DNA from: Ignavibacteria bacterium
GTDB lineage: Bacteria > Bacteroidota > Ignavibacteria > UBA10030 > SZUA-254
Reading direction: 5' to 3'
NCBI GenBank assembly: GCA_005877655.1
Contig: VBOC01000243.1
Span: 1 to 7,010, forward strand
Length of the DNA stretch: 7,010 nt
Part shown: in pieces, positions 1-6,571 of the stretch
Position numbering within the stretch: position 1 is the stretch's first letter
How the letters are laid out: every line of letters starts with the position of its first letter
Translations under genes and position numbers: made by a program
Notes under the pieces: generated by a model
Told to the model about the DNA's origin: nothing
Seen by the model: the letters and a program-made list of their open reading frames with translations, nothing else
Databases searched by the model: none

Positions 1-867
1 TGAATTCAGCATCCCCTGTGAGGCGAATCGTTTCAGAAGCCTTCCGTCCGGCCTGTAAATATCGACATATCCGTTTCCCGGTCCCTTCTGGTCGTCCATG
101 TTGTCCGGCGGCTTCTGTTTTGCATACGTGACGAAGAGTTTGCCGTGGATATTCTGGATGCCGAATGGAGCGAAGCCTGCCGGAATTGACGGGTCATTGA
201 AGGGTTTCGTCGATACGAATTGGAAATGATCGTCGAAGACATCCACCGTTCCTCCGTGGAAGTTTGTCGCGTAGAGGAAGTGATGGGACTCATCGCCTGC
301 AAGCGCGAGGCCCTTATACACGGCACCGGAGTCGGAACGGTTTGCGACAACCACTGCGCCGGCCGCGCCGGGGCTCCAGGCCGAAATGATACCATCCTCA
401 CTTGAGAAAATAAACCTGCTCACCGCGCCGGTTCCCGGAATCACAAAGTCGGCTGTGGAATTGAAAACGACTCCTGTCGGCGCACCGCCCGTGGAGCTGT
501 TTTGCGAAGGAATCGTGACGGGACTCCGCTTCACGTTGCCGTCGGTATCATAGACCACCGAGAGGCTTGAGTGATTTGCGCTGATCCAGATTATTCCGGA
601 GGGAGTGATAGCAGTTCCCCAGGCGTTGAGCAATGCATCATCCGTTCTTTTGGCATTGTAACCGGCAGCGTTGGCTACGAGATTGACCTGCCGGACCGGG
701 AATCTCGCATCCTTTGACAGCGTGAACGACTGTTTACTTTGAAGGTTGCTCTGCATGGGGGGATCATTAACGGTGCTTTTGCAGCCCGAGATAACCGAAG
801 AGAGAAGAAAAACTGCAACGCTCAGGGCACCCGCGGCGGAGCGCCTGAGGGCGGGATGTAGTTCCAT
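1..867 (-). CDS. TIGR03118-like lipoprotein, 3' end cut by window edge
   Basis: The frame is open for 289 codons from ATG at 867 to the left edge with no stop, so the C-terminus lies outside. The N-terminus is a lipoprotein signal: Arg8-Arg9, a hydrophobic stretch at about 11-26, then a lipobox ISGC with the lipidated Cys at residue 29. The mature part resembles TIGR03118 proteins, which I recall as about 350-400 residues and beta-propeller-like. Hallmark segments are NAWG at 81-84, APTGVVFN at 129-136, SEDGIISAW at 156-164, SGAVYKGLALA at 180-190, the FLYATNFHGGTVDVF stretch at 197-211, FAPFGIQNIHGKLFVTYAKQ at 232-251 and GPGNGYVDIY at 262-271. The start is supported by AAGGAG seven bases upstream. 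A sigma-54-type promoter lies about 60 bp upstream and the sigma-54 activator is the preceding gene, so it is probably that activator's target. Biochemical function is unknown; the family match is from memory of motifs. Confidence 0.85.
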   Translation of the reverse strand, partial: MELHPALRRSAAGALSVAVFLLSSVISGCKSTVNDPPMQSNLQSKQSFTLSKDARFPVRQVNLVANAAGYNAKRTDDALLNAWGTAITPSGIIWISANHSSLSVVYDTDGNVKRSPVTIPSQNSSTGGAPTGVVFNSTADFVIPGTGAVSRFIFSSEDGIISAWSPGAAGAVVVANRSDSGAVYKGLALAGDESHHFLYATNFHGGTVDVFDDHFQFVSTKPFNDPSIPAGFAPFGIQNIHGKLFVTYAKQKPPDNMDDQKGPGNGYVDIYRPDGRLLKRFASQGMLNS

Positions 868-874
868 GGCCTGG

Positions 875-880
875 CTCCTT
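875..880 (-). promoter_or_regulatory. Shine-Dalgarno site of the lipoprotein gene
   Basis: AAGGAG on the minus strand with a seven-base spacer to the ATG at 867. It is the strongest ribosome binding site in the window and fixes the start of the lipoprotein gene, where the lipobox then falls at the expected distance. Confidence 0.75.
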
Positions 881-926
881 ATAGAGAGTGATGGGATGAT
901 GCGAAGTTGTTTAATACCGGCGTCTG

Positions 927-942
927 TACAAACCGCGTGCCA
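927..942 (-). promoter_or_regulatory. candidate sigma-54 (-24/-12) promoter
   Basis: The minus strand reads TGGCACGCGGTTTGTA. Against the sigma-54 consensus TGGCACG-N4-TTGC[A/T] it matches every defined position except the C of the -12 GC pair, which is T here. The spacing between the GG and the -12 element is exact. The expected start point is near 917, giving a leader of about 50 bases before the lipoprotein ATG at 867. It lies in the gap directly after an NtrC-family activator gene, the class of regulator such a promoter needs. The sequence match is seen directly; activity is inferred. Confidence 0.7.
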
Positions 943-1011
943 TGAGAAAGCCGCGCGGGAACGTGCGCACAGCGTGAGAACGAGAGGAGCGCATTGATCC
1001 AGGCCGGGATT

Positions 1012-1031
1012 TTGTGGATCGGCTGCCACAA
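1012..1031. promoter_or_regulatory. dyad TTGTGG-N8-CCACAA, candidate enhancer site for the activator
   Basis: A perfect 6-bp inverted repeat with an 8-bp spacer, centred at about 1021.5, roughly 105 bp upstream of the expected start of the sigma-54 promoter. Upstream activating sequences of NtrC-type regulators are usually dyads at about this distance, because they bind as dimers through a Fis-type helix-turn-helix. A further TGTGG half-site at 1056-1060 lies 43 bp away, about four helical turns. A 6-bp dyad can arise by chance, so position is the main argument. Confidence 0.4.
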
Positions 1032-1138
1032 CCAAATCGGGTAGAACCGGAAATGTGTGGAACGGGTGGGACTTGCGGAGAAACCCGCGCGAGGTTCAAC
1101 CCACGGCGGGCCCGGCGCTCAGGACCGGAGGAAGGTTA

Positions 1139-2557
1139 TCATCCCTTGAACTTTGAAACGTCGATCCCATACTCTTCGATCTTTCGATAGACCGTTTTGC
1201 GATCGACGTTCATGGTGCGCGCGGCCTGGTTGAGATTTCCCTTTGTTTCCCGGAGGATGCGCAGAAGGTATTTCTCCTCGGCATCGCGCGTGACGTGTTC
1301 CAGGTACTCCTTGTACGGCATCGAGGCCGTTGATGCCGGTTCAGCCGACACCGGCGGTTCGTCGATCTTGCCGGAGTCTTTCGAACCTGACGATGGAAGC
1401 TCGATGGAGATGATCTCCGGAGTGTCGGTCTTGATGATGGCGCGTTTGATGAGGTTTTCCATTTCCCGGACGTTGCCCTTCCACCCGTAGTTCATCATGG
1501 CATGGACGACAGAGGGGGAGAAGCCGCCGATCGGCTGGCGGGCAAGCGCCTGATGCTTTTGGAGGAAATATTCGGCGAGGAGCGGAATATCGTCCAGCCG
1601 CTCCCTCAGGGGCGGCAGCATGATCGGAAAGACGTTCAGCCGGTAGAGCAGATCGTCGCGGAATTTCCCCTGGGCCGCCATCGCATCGAGATCGCGGTTT
1701 GATGCGGCAACTATCCGGACATCTGCGGTGAGCGTGGCATTGCCGCCGATCGGAGAAACCTGCTTATCCTGGAGAATGCGGAGAAGCTTCGTCTGGATGT
1801 CGAGCGGGATATCGGCAATCTCATCGAGAAAGATCGTGCCGCCCTCCGCCTCCTGGAACTTTCCCATCCGCTGCCGCACGGCGCCCGTGAAGGCGCCGCG
1901 CTCGTAGCCGAAGAGTTCGCTTTCCAGGAGGGTCTCGGGAATCGCGGAACACTGGACGACCACAAACGGCTTCTCCCTGCGCGGACTATTCAGGTGAAGA
2001 GCCTTGGCGATAAGCTCCTTCCCGGTTCCGGTTTCTCCCAGCACGAGAACAGTGACGTCGGTGCCGGCCACCTGGCGGACGAGCTTGAACACCTCCTTCA
2101 TCTTGGAATTCTGACTTATAATATTCGAGAAGTTCGCCGCCGACTCCAGGAGGTCCCGCAATCGCTCGAGCTCTTCACTTTTTTCCCGCTCCTTCAGCGC
2201 CCGGCGAACCTTGATCAGCAGTTCGTCGTTGTTGCACGGTTTGGTCAGATAGTCGTAGGCGCCGTATCGCATCGCCTCAACCGCTGTCTGCACGGATCCA
2301 AAGCCCGTGACCATGATGACGGTGGCGTCCGGAGCCCTTTGCTTGATGTATTGCAGGAGGTCGATGCCGTTCATGCCCTCCATGACTAGATCGGAAAGGA
2401 TGAGATCGAAGCGCCGCTCGTTGATCTGTTTCCGCGCCTCTTCACCGTTCGTGACGGCCGTAATCCCGTAACCCTCGTCTTTCAGGAGAGCCGCGGTCGC
2501 GACGCGGAACGCCCTGTCGTCGTCAACGATGAGAATATGCGCGAGTCCTCTTTCCAT
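1139..2557 (-). CDS. NtrC-family sigma-54-dependent response regulator
   Basis: This 472-residue protein has the full NtrC/ZraR-type layout. The receiver domain (about 6-120) has the acidic pocket Asp12-Asp14, phosphoacceptor Asp56 in SDLVM, Thr84 and Lys106. The AAA+ domain (about 148-380) has Walker A GETGTGKE at 174-181, the sigma-54-contacting GAFTGA loop at 221-226, Walker B TIFLDE at 241-246, likely arginine fingers Arg300 and Arg306, and the GNVRE sensor II motif. A Fis-type helix-turn-helix fills about 441-465. All key residues are present, so it should be active: once phosphorylated by the kinase encoded just upstream it would bind enhancer DNA and use ATP to open sigma-54 promoters. 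It begins 12 bases after the kinase stop. The only sigma-54-like promoter I found is in the gap that follows, so the downstream lipoprotein gene is a probable target. Confidence 0.97.
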   Translation of the reverse strand: MERGLAHILIVDDDRAFRVATAALLKDEGYGITAVTNGEEARKQINERRFDLILSDLVMEGMNGIDLLQYIKQRAPDATVIMVTGFGSVQTAVEAMRYGAYDYLTKPCNNDELLIKVRRALKEREKSEELERLRDLLESAANFSNIISQNSKMKEVFKLVRQVAGTDVTVLVLGETGTGKELIAKALHLNSPRREKPFVVVQCSAIPETLLESELFGYERGAFTGAVRQRMGKFQEAEGGTIFLDEIADIPLDIQTKLLRILQDKQVSPIGGNATLTADVRIVAASNRDLDAMAAQGKFRDDLLYRLNVFPIMLPPLRERLDDIPLLAEYFLQKHQALARQPIGGFSPSVVHAMMNYGWKGNVREMENLIKRAIIKTDTPEIISIELPSSGSKDSGKIDEPPVSAEPASTASMPYKEYLEHVTRDAEEKYLLRILRETKGNLNQAARTMNVDRKTVYRKIEEYGIDVSKFKG

Positions 2558-2567
2558 ACAAACGGAT

Positions 2568-2571
2568 TCCT
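2568..2571 (-). promoter_or_regulatory. Shine-Dalgarno site of the response regulator, overlapping the kinase stop
   Basis: AGGA on the minus strand, about 10 bases before the ATG at 2557. It overlaps the TAG stop codon of the kinase gene (2570-2572), which suggests translational coupling of kinase and regulator. Confidence 0.45.
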
Positions 2572-4462
2572 AGGACCGTACGGGAAAGGAGAGACTGAAT
2601 TTCGTGCCCTTGCCGACGGCACTCCTGACGCTGATGTTTCCCCCGTGCTGCCGGATGATGCCGTATGTCACGGCGAGCCCAAGCCCGACTCCGCTGACGG
2701 TGCTCTTGGTGGTGAAGAATGCATCGAAGACGCGGTGGATGTTTTCCGGGGGAATTCCGACCCCGCTATCGGCGACATGGACAAAGACATTTCCGTTCCG
2801 CTGATCCGTCTCGATTGCGAGCGTTCCGCCGTTCGGCATGGCGTCCTGCGCGTTGAGAAAGAGATTCAACAAGACCTGCTTCAGTTTGTCTTTTGATCCT
2901 TCGATAAAAGGAAGCGTGGGAAGGAGCTCAAGCCTGACGTCGATGCGCTGCCGGCGAAGTGCTTCCGATGATGTCGTGACCAGTTCCTGAATCACTTCGT
3001 TCAGGGAGACAGGGATCCGCTCGATCGGGACCGCAGAAGTGCGATAGACATCGAGCATTTGTCCTGTCAGCCGGGCCAACCGTGTGACTTCCTCCAGCGC
3101 GACTTCGAGAAGCTCACGCTGCTCCCGATGCGCGGGATCTTCGGGGCCGGACGTGCGCTTGAGGAGGGTCTGGAGACAGCTCTGGATATTATGAACGGGA
3201 TTGTTGATCTCGTGTGCAATTTGCGCGGTGAGCTTGCCGGTGGCTGCCAGCCGCTCGGATTTGAGGAGTTCGGCCTGCATCGATTTTAATTGTCCGAGGG
3301 CCTGCTCCAGTTCGGCGTTTCGGACGGCCAACTGGCGCATTTTATCTTTAAGCGAGTCGCTCATCTCGGAAAACTTCTCGGCGAGGTACCGAATTTCCGC
3401 ATCCCGGCCGACCTCGATCACATAATCGTAATTTCCACGGCTGATTTCCGTCGTTCCCTGCACCAGAGCGGCGATCGGCCGGGTGATCCCCTGGGAGATC
3501 AGGTACCCGATCCCGGCCGTCACCGATAGGACCAGGATCGAAAGAATAAGAAAGGTATTGAAAACCGGCTTCAGGGCCGCCTGCACTTCCCGCTCGATCG
3601 GTTTCAGGAGAATAAGCTGTATTTGGGGGACCTCTCCCCGATGCCCGCCGCCGAGGAGGAAGCTTGTCCCCAGATAGCGATCCTGATTGATGCTCAAGTT
3701 GATGACGGCCCCTCCTCCTGCCGGGCCCGAAGGGGCGGTGGTGTCTGTCGACCCCGCACCGTCCCGCATGGCGCGACCGAGCCGGGATGATCCTGCCGGG
3801 CGCGACGCCGGGCGAAGCCACTCGCCAAACCCGGTCTCGACATCGCGCGGGAACGTCGAACAGACAGTCGAATCTCCGCTGATGAGAACAACGTCGCTGC
3901 CGGTCATCGAGCCGATGGCATCAAGGTCGGCCTTCTCGATCCGGAATCCGAGCGTGAGGGTGCCGAGAATATCGGGCCCGACGGCAATCGGCGCCATCGC
4001 ACAGCGGTACACCGCATCGTTCAAAAGCAGGACGTCGGTTGAAGAGCGCTCTTCCCCGTCCCGCCGGGCGGGAGCAATCGGCGGCGGAATGGCGCGCAGC
4101 GTATCCAATTTTCCCTCGAGGAGGCGGACGAGCATCTTGCCGTGCGAGTCGCGCACGAGAAAAAGATCGCTTGCGACGCTCTTGTTCAGTTCCTGCGCGA
4201 GCTGCGTGGCGGTGTTGGGGTCGCGCAGCTCTACGACCGCCTTCAGGCGCGGGGTTTCCGCGACGATTTCACACGATTTTGCGATTTCTGCCGATCGAAG
4301 CGACGTGAGCTCGCGCAGCGTCGTGTAGTTGCTCTGCAGCGAGCCGATCGAGCGCTCCTTGACCTGCACTTCCGTCCAGTACCTGACGACGAAGAATGTC
4401 ATGAACAGGAGGACCAGCACAACGCCCCAGATCGCGAGAAGGATTTTATTCCGGAATTTCAT
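2570..4462 (-). CDS. Cache-like sensor histidine kinase, partner of the sigma-54 activator
   Basis: A 630-residue inner-membrane kinase. Membrane segment 1 is at about 8-26 and segment 2 at about 301-323; between them lies a periplasmic sensor of about 270 residues with Cache-like character (for example DLFLVRDSHGKMLVR at 99-113 and ILGTLTLGFRIEKADL at 165-180). HAMP (about 323-375) and a coiled coil (about 376-405) lead to HisKA with H-box AHEINNP and phospho-acceptor His417. The ATPase domain has Asn533 and Asn537 (N box), DSGVGI at 565-570 (G1), the FDAFFTTK region and GVGLGL at 591-596 (G2). No PAS or receiver domain is seen. The catalytic part resembles NtrB/AtoS/ZraS-type kinases, which pair with sigma-54 activators. 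The gene starts 10 bases after the barrel gene and ends 12 bases before the regulator. No clear ribosome binding site precedes ATG 4462, so translation may depend on coupling. The ligand is unknown. Confidence 0.95.
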   Translation of the reverse strand: MKFRNKILLAIWGVVLVLLFMTFFVVRYWTEVQVKERSIGSLQSNYTTLRELTSLRSAEIAKSCEIVAETPRLKAVVELRDPNTATQLAQELNKSVASDLFLVRDSHGKMLVRLLEGKLDTLRAIPPPIAPARRDGEERSSTDVLLLNDAVYRCAMAPIAVGPDILGTLTLGFRIEKADLDAIGSMTGSDVVLISGDSTVCSTFPRDVETGFGEWLRPASRPAGSSRLGRAMRDGAGSTDTTAPSGPAGGGAVINLSINQDRYLGTSFLLGGGHRGEVPQIQLILLKPIEREVQAALKPVFNTFLILSILVLSVTAGIGYLISQGITRPIAALVQGTTEISRGNYDYVIEVGRDAEIRYLAEKFSEMSDSLKDKMRQLAVRNAELEQALGQLKSMQAELLKSERLAATGKLTAQIAHEINNPVHNIQSCLQTLLKRTSGPEDPAHREQRELLEVALEEVTRLARLTGQMLDVYRTSAVPIERIPVSLNEVIQELVTTSSEALRRQRIDVRLELLPTLPFIEGSKDKLKQVLLNLFLNAQDAMPNGGTLAIETDQRNGNVFVHVADSGVGIPPENIHRVFDAFFTTKSTVSGVGLGLAVTYGIIRQHGGNISVRSAVGKGTKFSLSFPVRS

Positions 4463-4472
4463 CGTTCAGGGG

Positions 4473-5654
4473 TTAAAAACTGACGACCGCCTGCATGACC
4501 AGCACGTTATCGGCGGGATCTTCCGCGACACGGTAGGTCCGGTTCCACTGGTAGACCAGTTTTACGAGCACTGAGCGCTCGAGCCGGTATCCCAACGCTC
4601 CCTCGAGCCTGAATACATCATGATCCCACGGGCCTTCGTAGCGCTGGATAAAAGAAGTTCCATTGTACGTATCCACGGAAACATCATTGAAGCGGAGTCC
4701 GCCCGCGCGCAGGGCGATGAGAAACCTGGGCAGAGGGGCGTAGCTGCCTTCGACCGAATAGCCAAACGCCTTCAAATCCGAACCGATGGCCTCGTTGAAC
4801 GTCCAGACGTTATAGAACAGTTCGGCATAGAGCGCCGCGTGTTCGAGGCTGAAATCGAGGTCGGCTTCAACAATGTTCTGATCAATATCCGACGGATCGT
4901 AACCGCCCCCCGGGTTGTAGGCCACGCCTTCTTTAAGGAAAGGCCCCGCGGCGTAGGAGCCGCCAAGAGTCAATCCGGTGAGAGGCGTCATCGCCAGCCG
5001 GCCGATTATACCCATTCTGTTATTGGTGTTCAGGCCCGAAGGACCGTAGCCCGTGGAATAGGTGCTCGTCGCGCTCACCATGCCGTTCATGAGCGCGAAC
5101 CAGAAATCGAACATCCCCGCGCCTCCATAAAGCTTGACCCCGAGATCGTAGAGCCCCTGGTCGAGGATCCGGACGCCGTCGCCGGCAATCGCAAAGTATG
5201 GCGTCGACGGCCAGAGCGAATAATCCGAACTGCGAAGCGTCGTAACATGCTCGTGAGTCAACGGCAAACTGTAGAATGGATTGGACCTGGGGAACCGCCT
5301 CTCCCCCAGATTGCCAAAGGGCAACTCGATCTCACCCGCCTCGAGATTTAAGCCGGTGGACGCGAGGTCCGCGAACCTTATCGCAAAGAGGTCCACATGA
5401 ATAACCTGATCCTGCAGCATACGGAGATTGCTCATGAAGAAGATGTTTCCACTCAAGGCGGCATCCGCAAACAGGTCGAGCCGCCAGGCGAATGTTGCGC
5501 GCCCCCTGTTCAAGGCGTATTGGGAATAGCCGCCGTCGGCCTTGATGAAGGCGGCCGATGCCTGCTCGCTCAGGCGAAGCTGGCATGTGGCTGCGCTGAC
5601 GATGGCGAGAGTCGCCCACCCAACGACAACAAGTCGCGTGCCGGAAATTCCCAT
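4473..5654 (-). CDS. probable outer-membrane beta-barrel protein
   Basis: From ATG 5654 the protein has 393 residues. The N-terminus looks like a signal peptide: Arg7, then a hydrophobic core (LVVVGWATLAIVSAA) ending near residue 22. The rest is rich in alternating polar and hydrophobic/aromatic stretches separated by Gly/Asn/Asp turns, as in transmembrane beta-strands, and the last residues are AVVSF with a terminal Phe, the usual recognition end of barrels inserted by the BAM complex. I do not recognise a specific family; a porin-like channel is possible. The same frame stays open upstream to TTG codons at 5696 and 5726, but those starts overlap the preceding gene and lack a ribosome binding site; ATG 5654 leaves a 31-base gap and gives a normal-length signal peptide. 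It lies between the cupredoxin and sensor kinase genes in a tight same-strand series, suggesting a shared envelope function. Confidence 0.72.
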   Translation of the reverse strand: MGISGTRLVVVGWATLAIVSAATCQLRLSEQASAAFIKADGGYSQYALNRGRATFAWRLDLFADAALSGNIFFMSNLRMLQDQVIHVDLFAIRFADLASTGLNLEAGEIELPFGNLGERRFPRSNPFYSLPLTHEHVTTLRSSDYSLWPSTPYFAIAGDGVRILDQGLYDLGVKLYGGAGMFDFWFALMNGMVSATSTYSTGYGPSGLNTNNRMGIIGRLAMTPLTGLTLGGSYAAGPFLKEGVAYNPGGGYDPSDIDQNIVEADLDFSLEHAALYAELFYNVWTFNEAIGSDLKAFGYSVEGSYAPLPRFLIALRAGGLRFNDVSVDTYNGTSFIQRYEGPWDHDVFRLEGALGYRLERSVLVKLVYQWNRTYRVAEDPADNVLVMQAVVSF

Positions 5655-5685
5655 CGCGCGCGGCGGGTGCAGCCCCAGAAGCTTT

Positions 5686-6402
5686 TTAATAGTCAAAATT
5701 GACCACCGTCGTTTTACCCTCTTCAAGAAGGAGAGGCCGTTCGCTCACCTTTTTCCGGCCATACCAAAATGTGATCCGATATGCACCCGGCGGCACATGA
5801 TCGATGGTGTAACCTCCATCGTTCCCGGGCACGGCGAAGTACGGGTTCTCGAGAACGAGGATCGTTGCGTACATGTACGAATGAATATCGCAATACACGT
5901 TGACGACTCCCGCGCGATCGAAACGGACCGATCTTCGATGCCCCCGGGGGTAACGGCCCAGATCGAATTCTTTGGGCTGCGAATAGGAGAACACGTTATG
6001 AAATAAGTCGTCGTTATTCGGGAAGTCGACCGTTGTTCCGCGAAGGACCGGGAGGACCAGCGGGCGAAACAGCATTTGAGATTGGTCGAGCTGCGGATGG
6101 AGCGCCGGCGGATCGTAGGCGGCCGAAGCCGCCGCGGTCGACTCCAGATAAATAACCGCCTTTTCGGAAAGCCTGTAAGGTTGGACCGGATCGCCGCTCG
6201 TGTGGAGATGCATCTCGTATCTGGTGAGCGAGCGCTCGCGCAGCAATTCTTCGGCAAATTCGTCGTTTGCGGGCACGACAACCTTTCCACGGACCCCGCT
6301 CTGCGCGTGTAATCCATACTCCGGAAGAAGGAGAAGACTAGCTGCAAGGAGAATGAAAGGGCGGGGGTGTAGACTTGCCCAACCGGAGCGCGCAATTAAC
6401 AT
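5686..6402 (-). CDS. exported cupredoxin-like protein with carboxypeptidase-regulatory-like domain
   Basis: From ATG 6402 the protein has 238 residues. The signal peptide has a basic N-terminus, a hydrophobic core FILLAASLLLL and probable cleavage after Ala33 (LHA|QS), so it is exported to the periplasm or cell surface. The central domain has a complete type 1 copper set: His135 in LFHNVFS, then Cys171, His174 and Met177 in a C-x2-H-x2-M loop (VYCDIHSYMYA). The end (about 195-238, YTIDHVPPGAYRITFWYG) looks like a small carboxypeptidase-regulatory-type beta-sandwich. Proteins of this build are often labelled plastocyanin-like or 'methylamine utilization protein', though nothing here ties it to methylamine. 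It probably binds copper and carries electrons or senses copper or redox state; which is not visible. It appears to be the first gene of the operon. A TTG eight codons upstream (6426) is a less likely start; neither start has a clear Shine-Dalgarno site. Confidence 0.85.
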   Translation of the reverse strand: MLIARSGWASLHPRPFILLAASLLLLPEYGLHAQSGVRGKVVVPANDEFAEELLRERSLTRYEMHLHTSGDPVQPYRLSEKAVIYLESTAAASAAYDPPALHPQLDQSQMLFRPLVLPVLRGTTVDFPNNDDLFHNVFSYSQPKEFDLGRYPRGHRRSVRFDRAGVVNVYCDIHSYMYATILVLENPYFAVPGNDGGYTIDHVPPGAYRITFWYGRKKVSERPLLLEEGKTTVVNFDY

Positions 6403-6431
6403 GAGATGCTGTGGGAACCGTCGCAATACCC

Positions 6432-6476
6432 GAATCTCAAAGTACCCCGAATGTACCGCTTTCCGCTTTGAGATTC
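6432..6476. repeat. 11-bp perfect inverted repeat upstream of the cupredoxin gene
   Basis: GAATCTCAAAG at 6432-6442 and its exact reverse complement CTTTGAGATTC at 6466-6476, separated by 23 bases. The arms flank the -7 element of the candidate promoter at 6448-6479: one falls between the -33 and -7 elements, the other near the expected start point. This suits an operator for a dimeric regulator; read as RNA it would be an 11-bp stem with a large loop. The arms are seen directly; the role is inferred. Confidence 0.6.
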
Positions 6477-6479
6477 AAA
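6448..6479 (-). promoter_or_regulatory. candidate Bacteroidota-type promoter for the cupredoxin operon
   Basis: The minus strand has TTTG (6479-6476), a 20-base spacer, then TACATTCG (6455-6448). The Bacteroidota housekeeping promoter is TTTG-N19-21-TAnnTTTG, so one defined base of the -7 element differs. Transcription would start near 6442 and leave about 40 bases of leader before ATG 6402. This is a short degenerate pattern and depends on the host really using this promoter type. Confidence 0.35.
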
Positions 6480-6493
6480 GGTCCCGCTTCCGC

Positions 6494-6522
6494 GTGTCCC
6501 GCGCCGCGGGACGGGGGGACAC
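6494..6522. repeat. GC-rich nested palindromes between the T9SS gene and the cupredoxin gene
   Basis: GTCCCGCG (6496-6503) and CGCGGGAC (6505-6512) form a perfect 8-bp inverted repeat around one central C. A competing pair, GTGTCCC (6494-6500) with GGGACAC (6516-6522), uses the same left arm, so two stem-loops are mutually exclusive. A further GTCCCGC copy is at 6481-6487. The element lies 50-80 bases after the stop of the T9SS gene. There is no T-run after the stem on the minus strand, so it is not called an intrinsic terminator, although a strong hairpin could protect mRNA ends or slow polymerase. Confidence 0.5.
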
Positions 6523-6571
6523 ACGAAACGGGCGCGACCCGCTCCTCTCGCGGGGCCGGAACCGTGCGTTC

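Noticed and set aside
963..970. 8-bp palindrome GTGCGCAC in the regulatory gap
   Set aside because: Common by chance in GC-rich DNA, with no second copy or positional support.
994..1005. Possible IHF-like GATCAA between the dyad and the sigma-54 promoter
   Set aside because: The TTR half of the consensus is missing at the required distance.
911..1099. Minus-strand 62-codon open frame in the gap before the lipoprotein gene
   Set aside because: It starts with TTG without a ribosome binding site, is very Arg/Ser-rich and runs over the sigma-54 promoter and dyad.
1100..1120. GGGCCC-centred GC-rich stretch just after the activator stop as a terminator
   Set aside because: The arms are short and imperfect beyond GGGCCC and no T-run follows on the minus strand.
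3687..4328. Long plus-strand open frame of 213 codons opposite the kinase sensor region
   Set aside because: It is fully antisense to a well-supported kinase gene; the composition is Arg/Ser-rich as expected from the complement of GC-rich coding DNA, and no domain is visible.
4620..5351. Plus-strand open frame of 243 codons opposite the barrel gene
   Set aside because: It is antisense to the barrel gene, with Arg-rich translation and no signal peptide or motif; best explained by codon bias of the real gene.
5581..5596. TGGCATG-like -24 element on the plus strand
   Set aside because: The TGC that follows is off by one base from the required -12 spacing, and it lies inside the barrel gene facing no gene.
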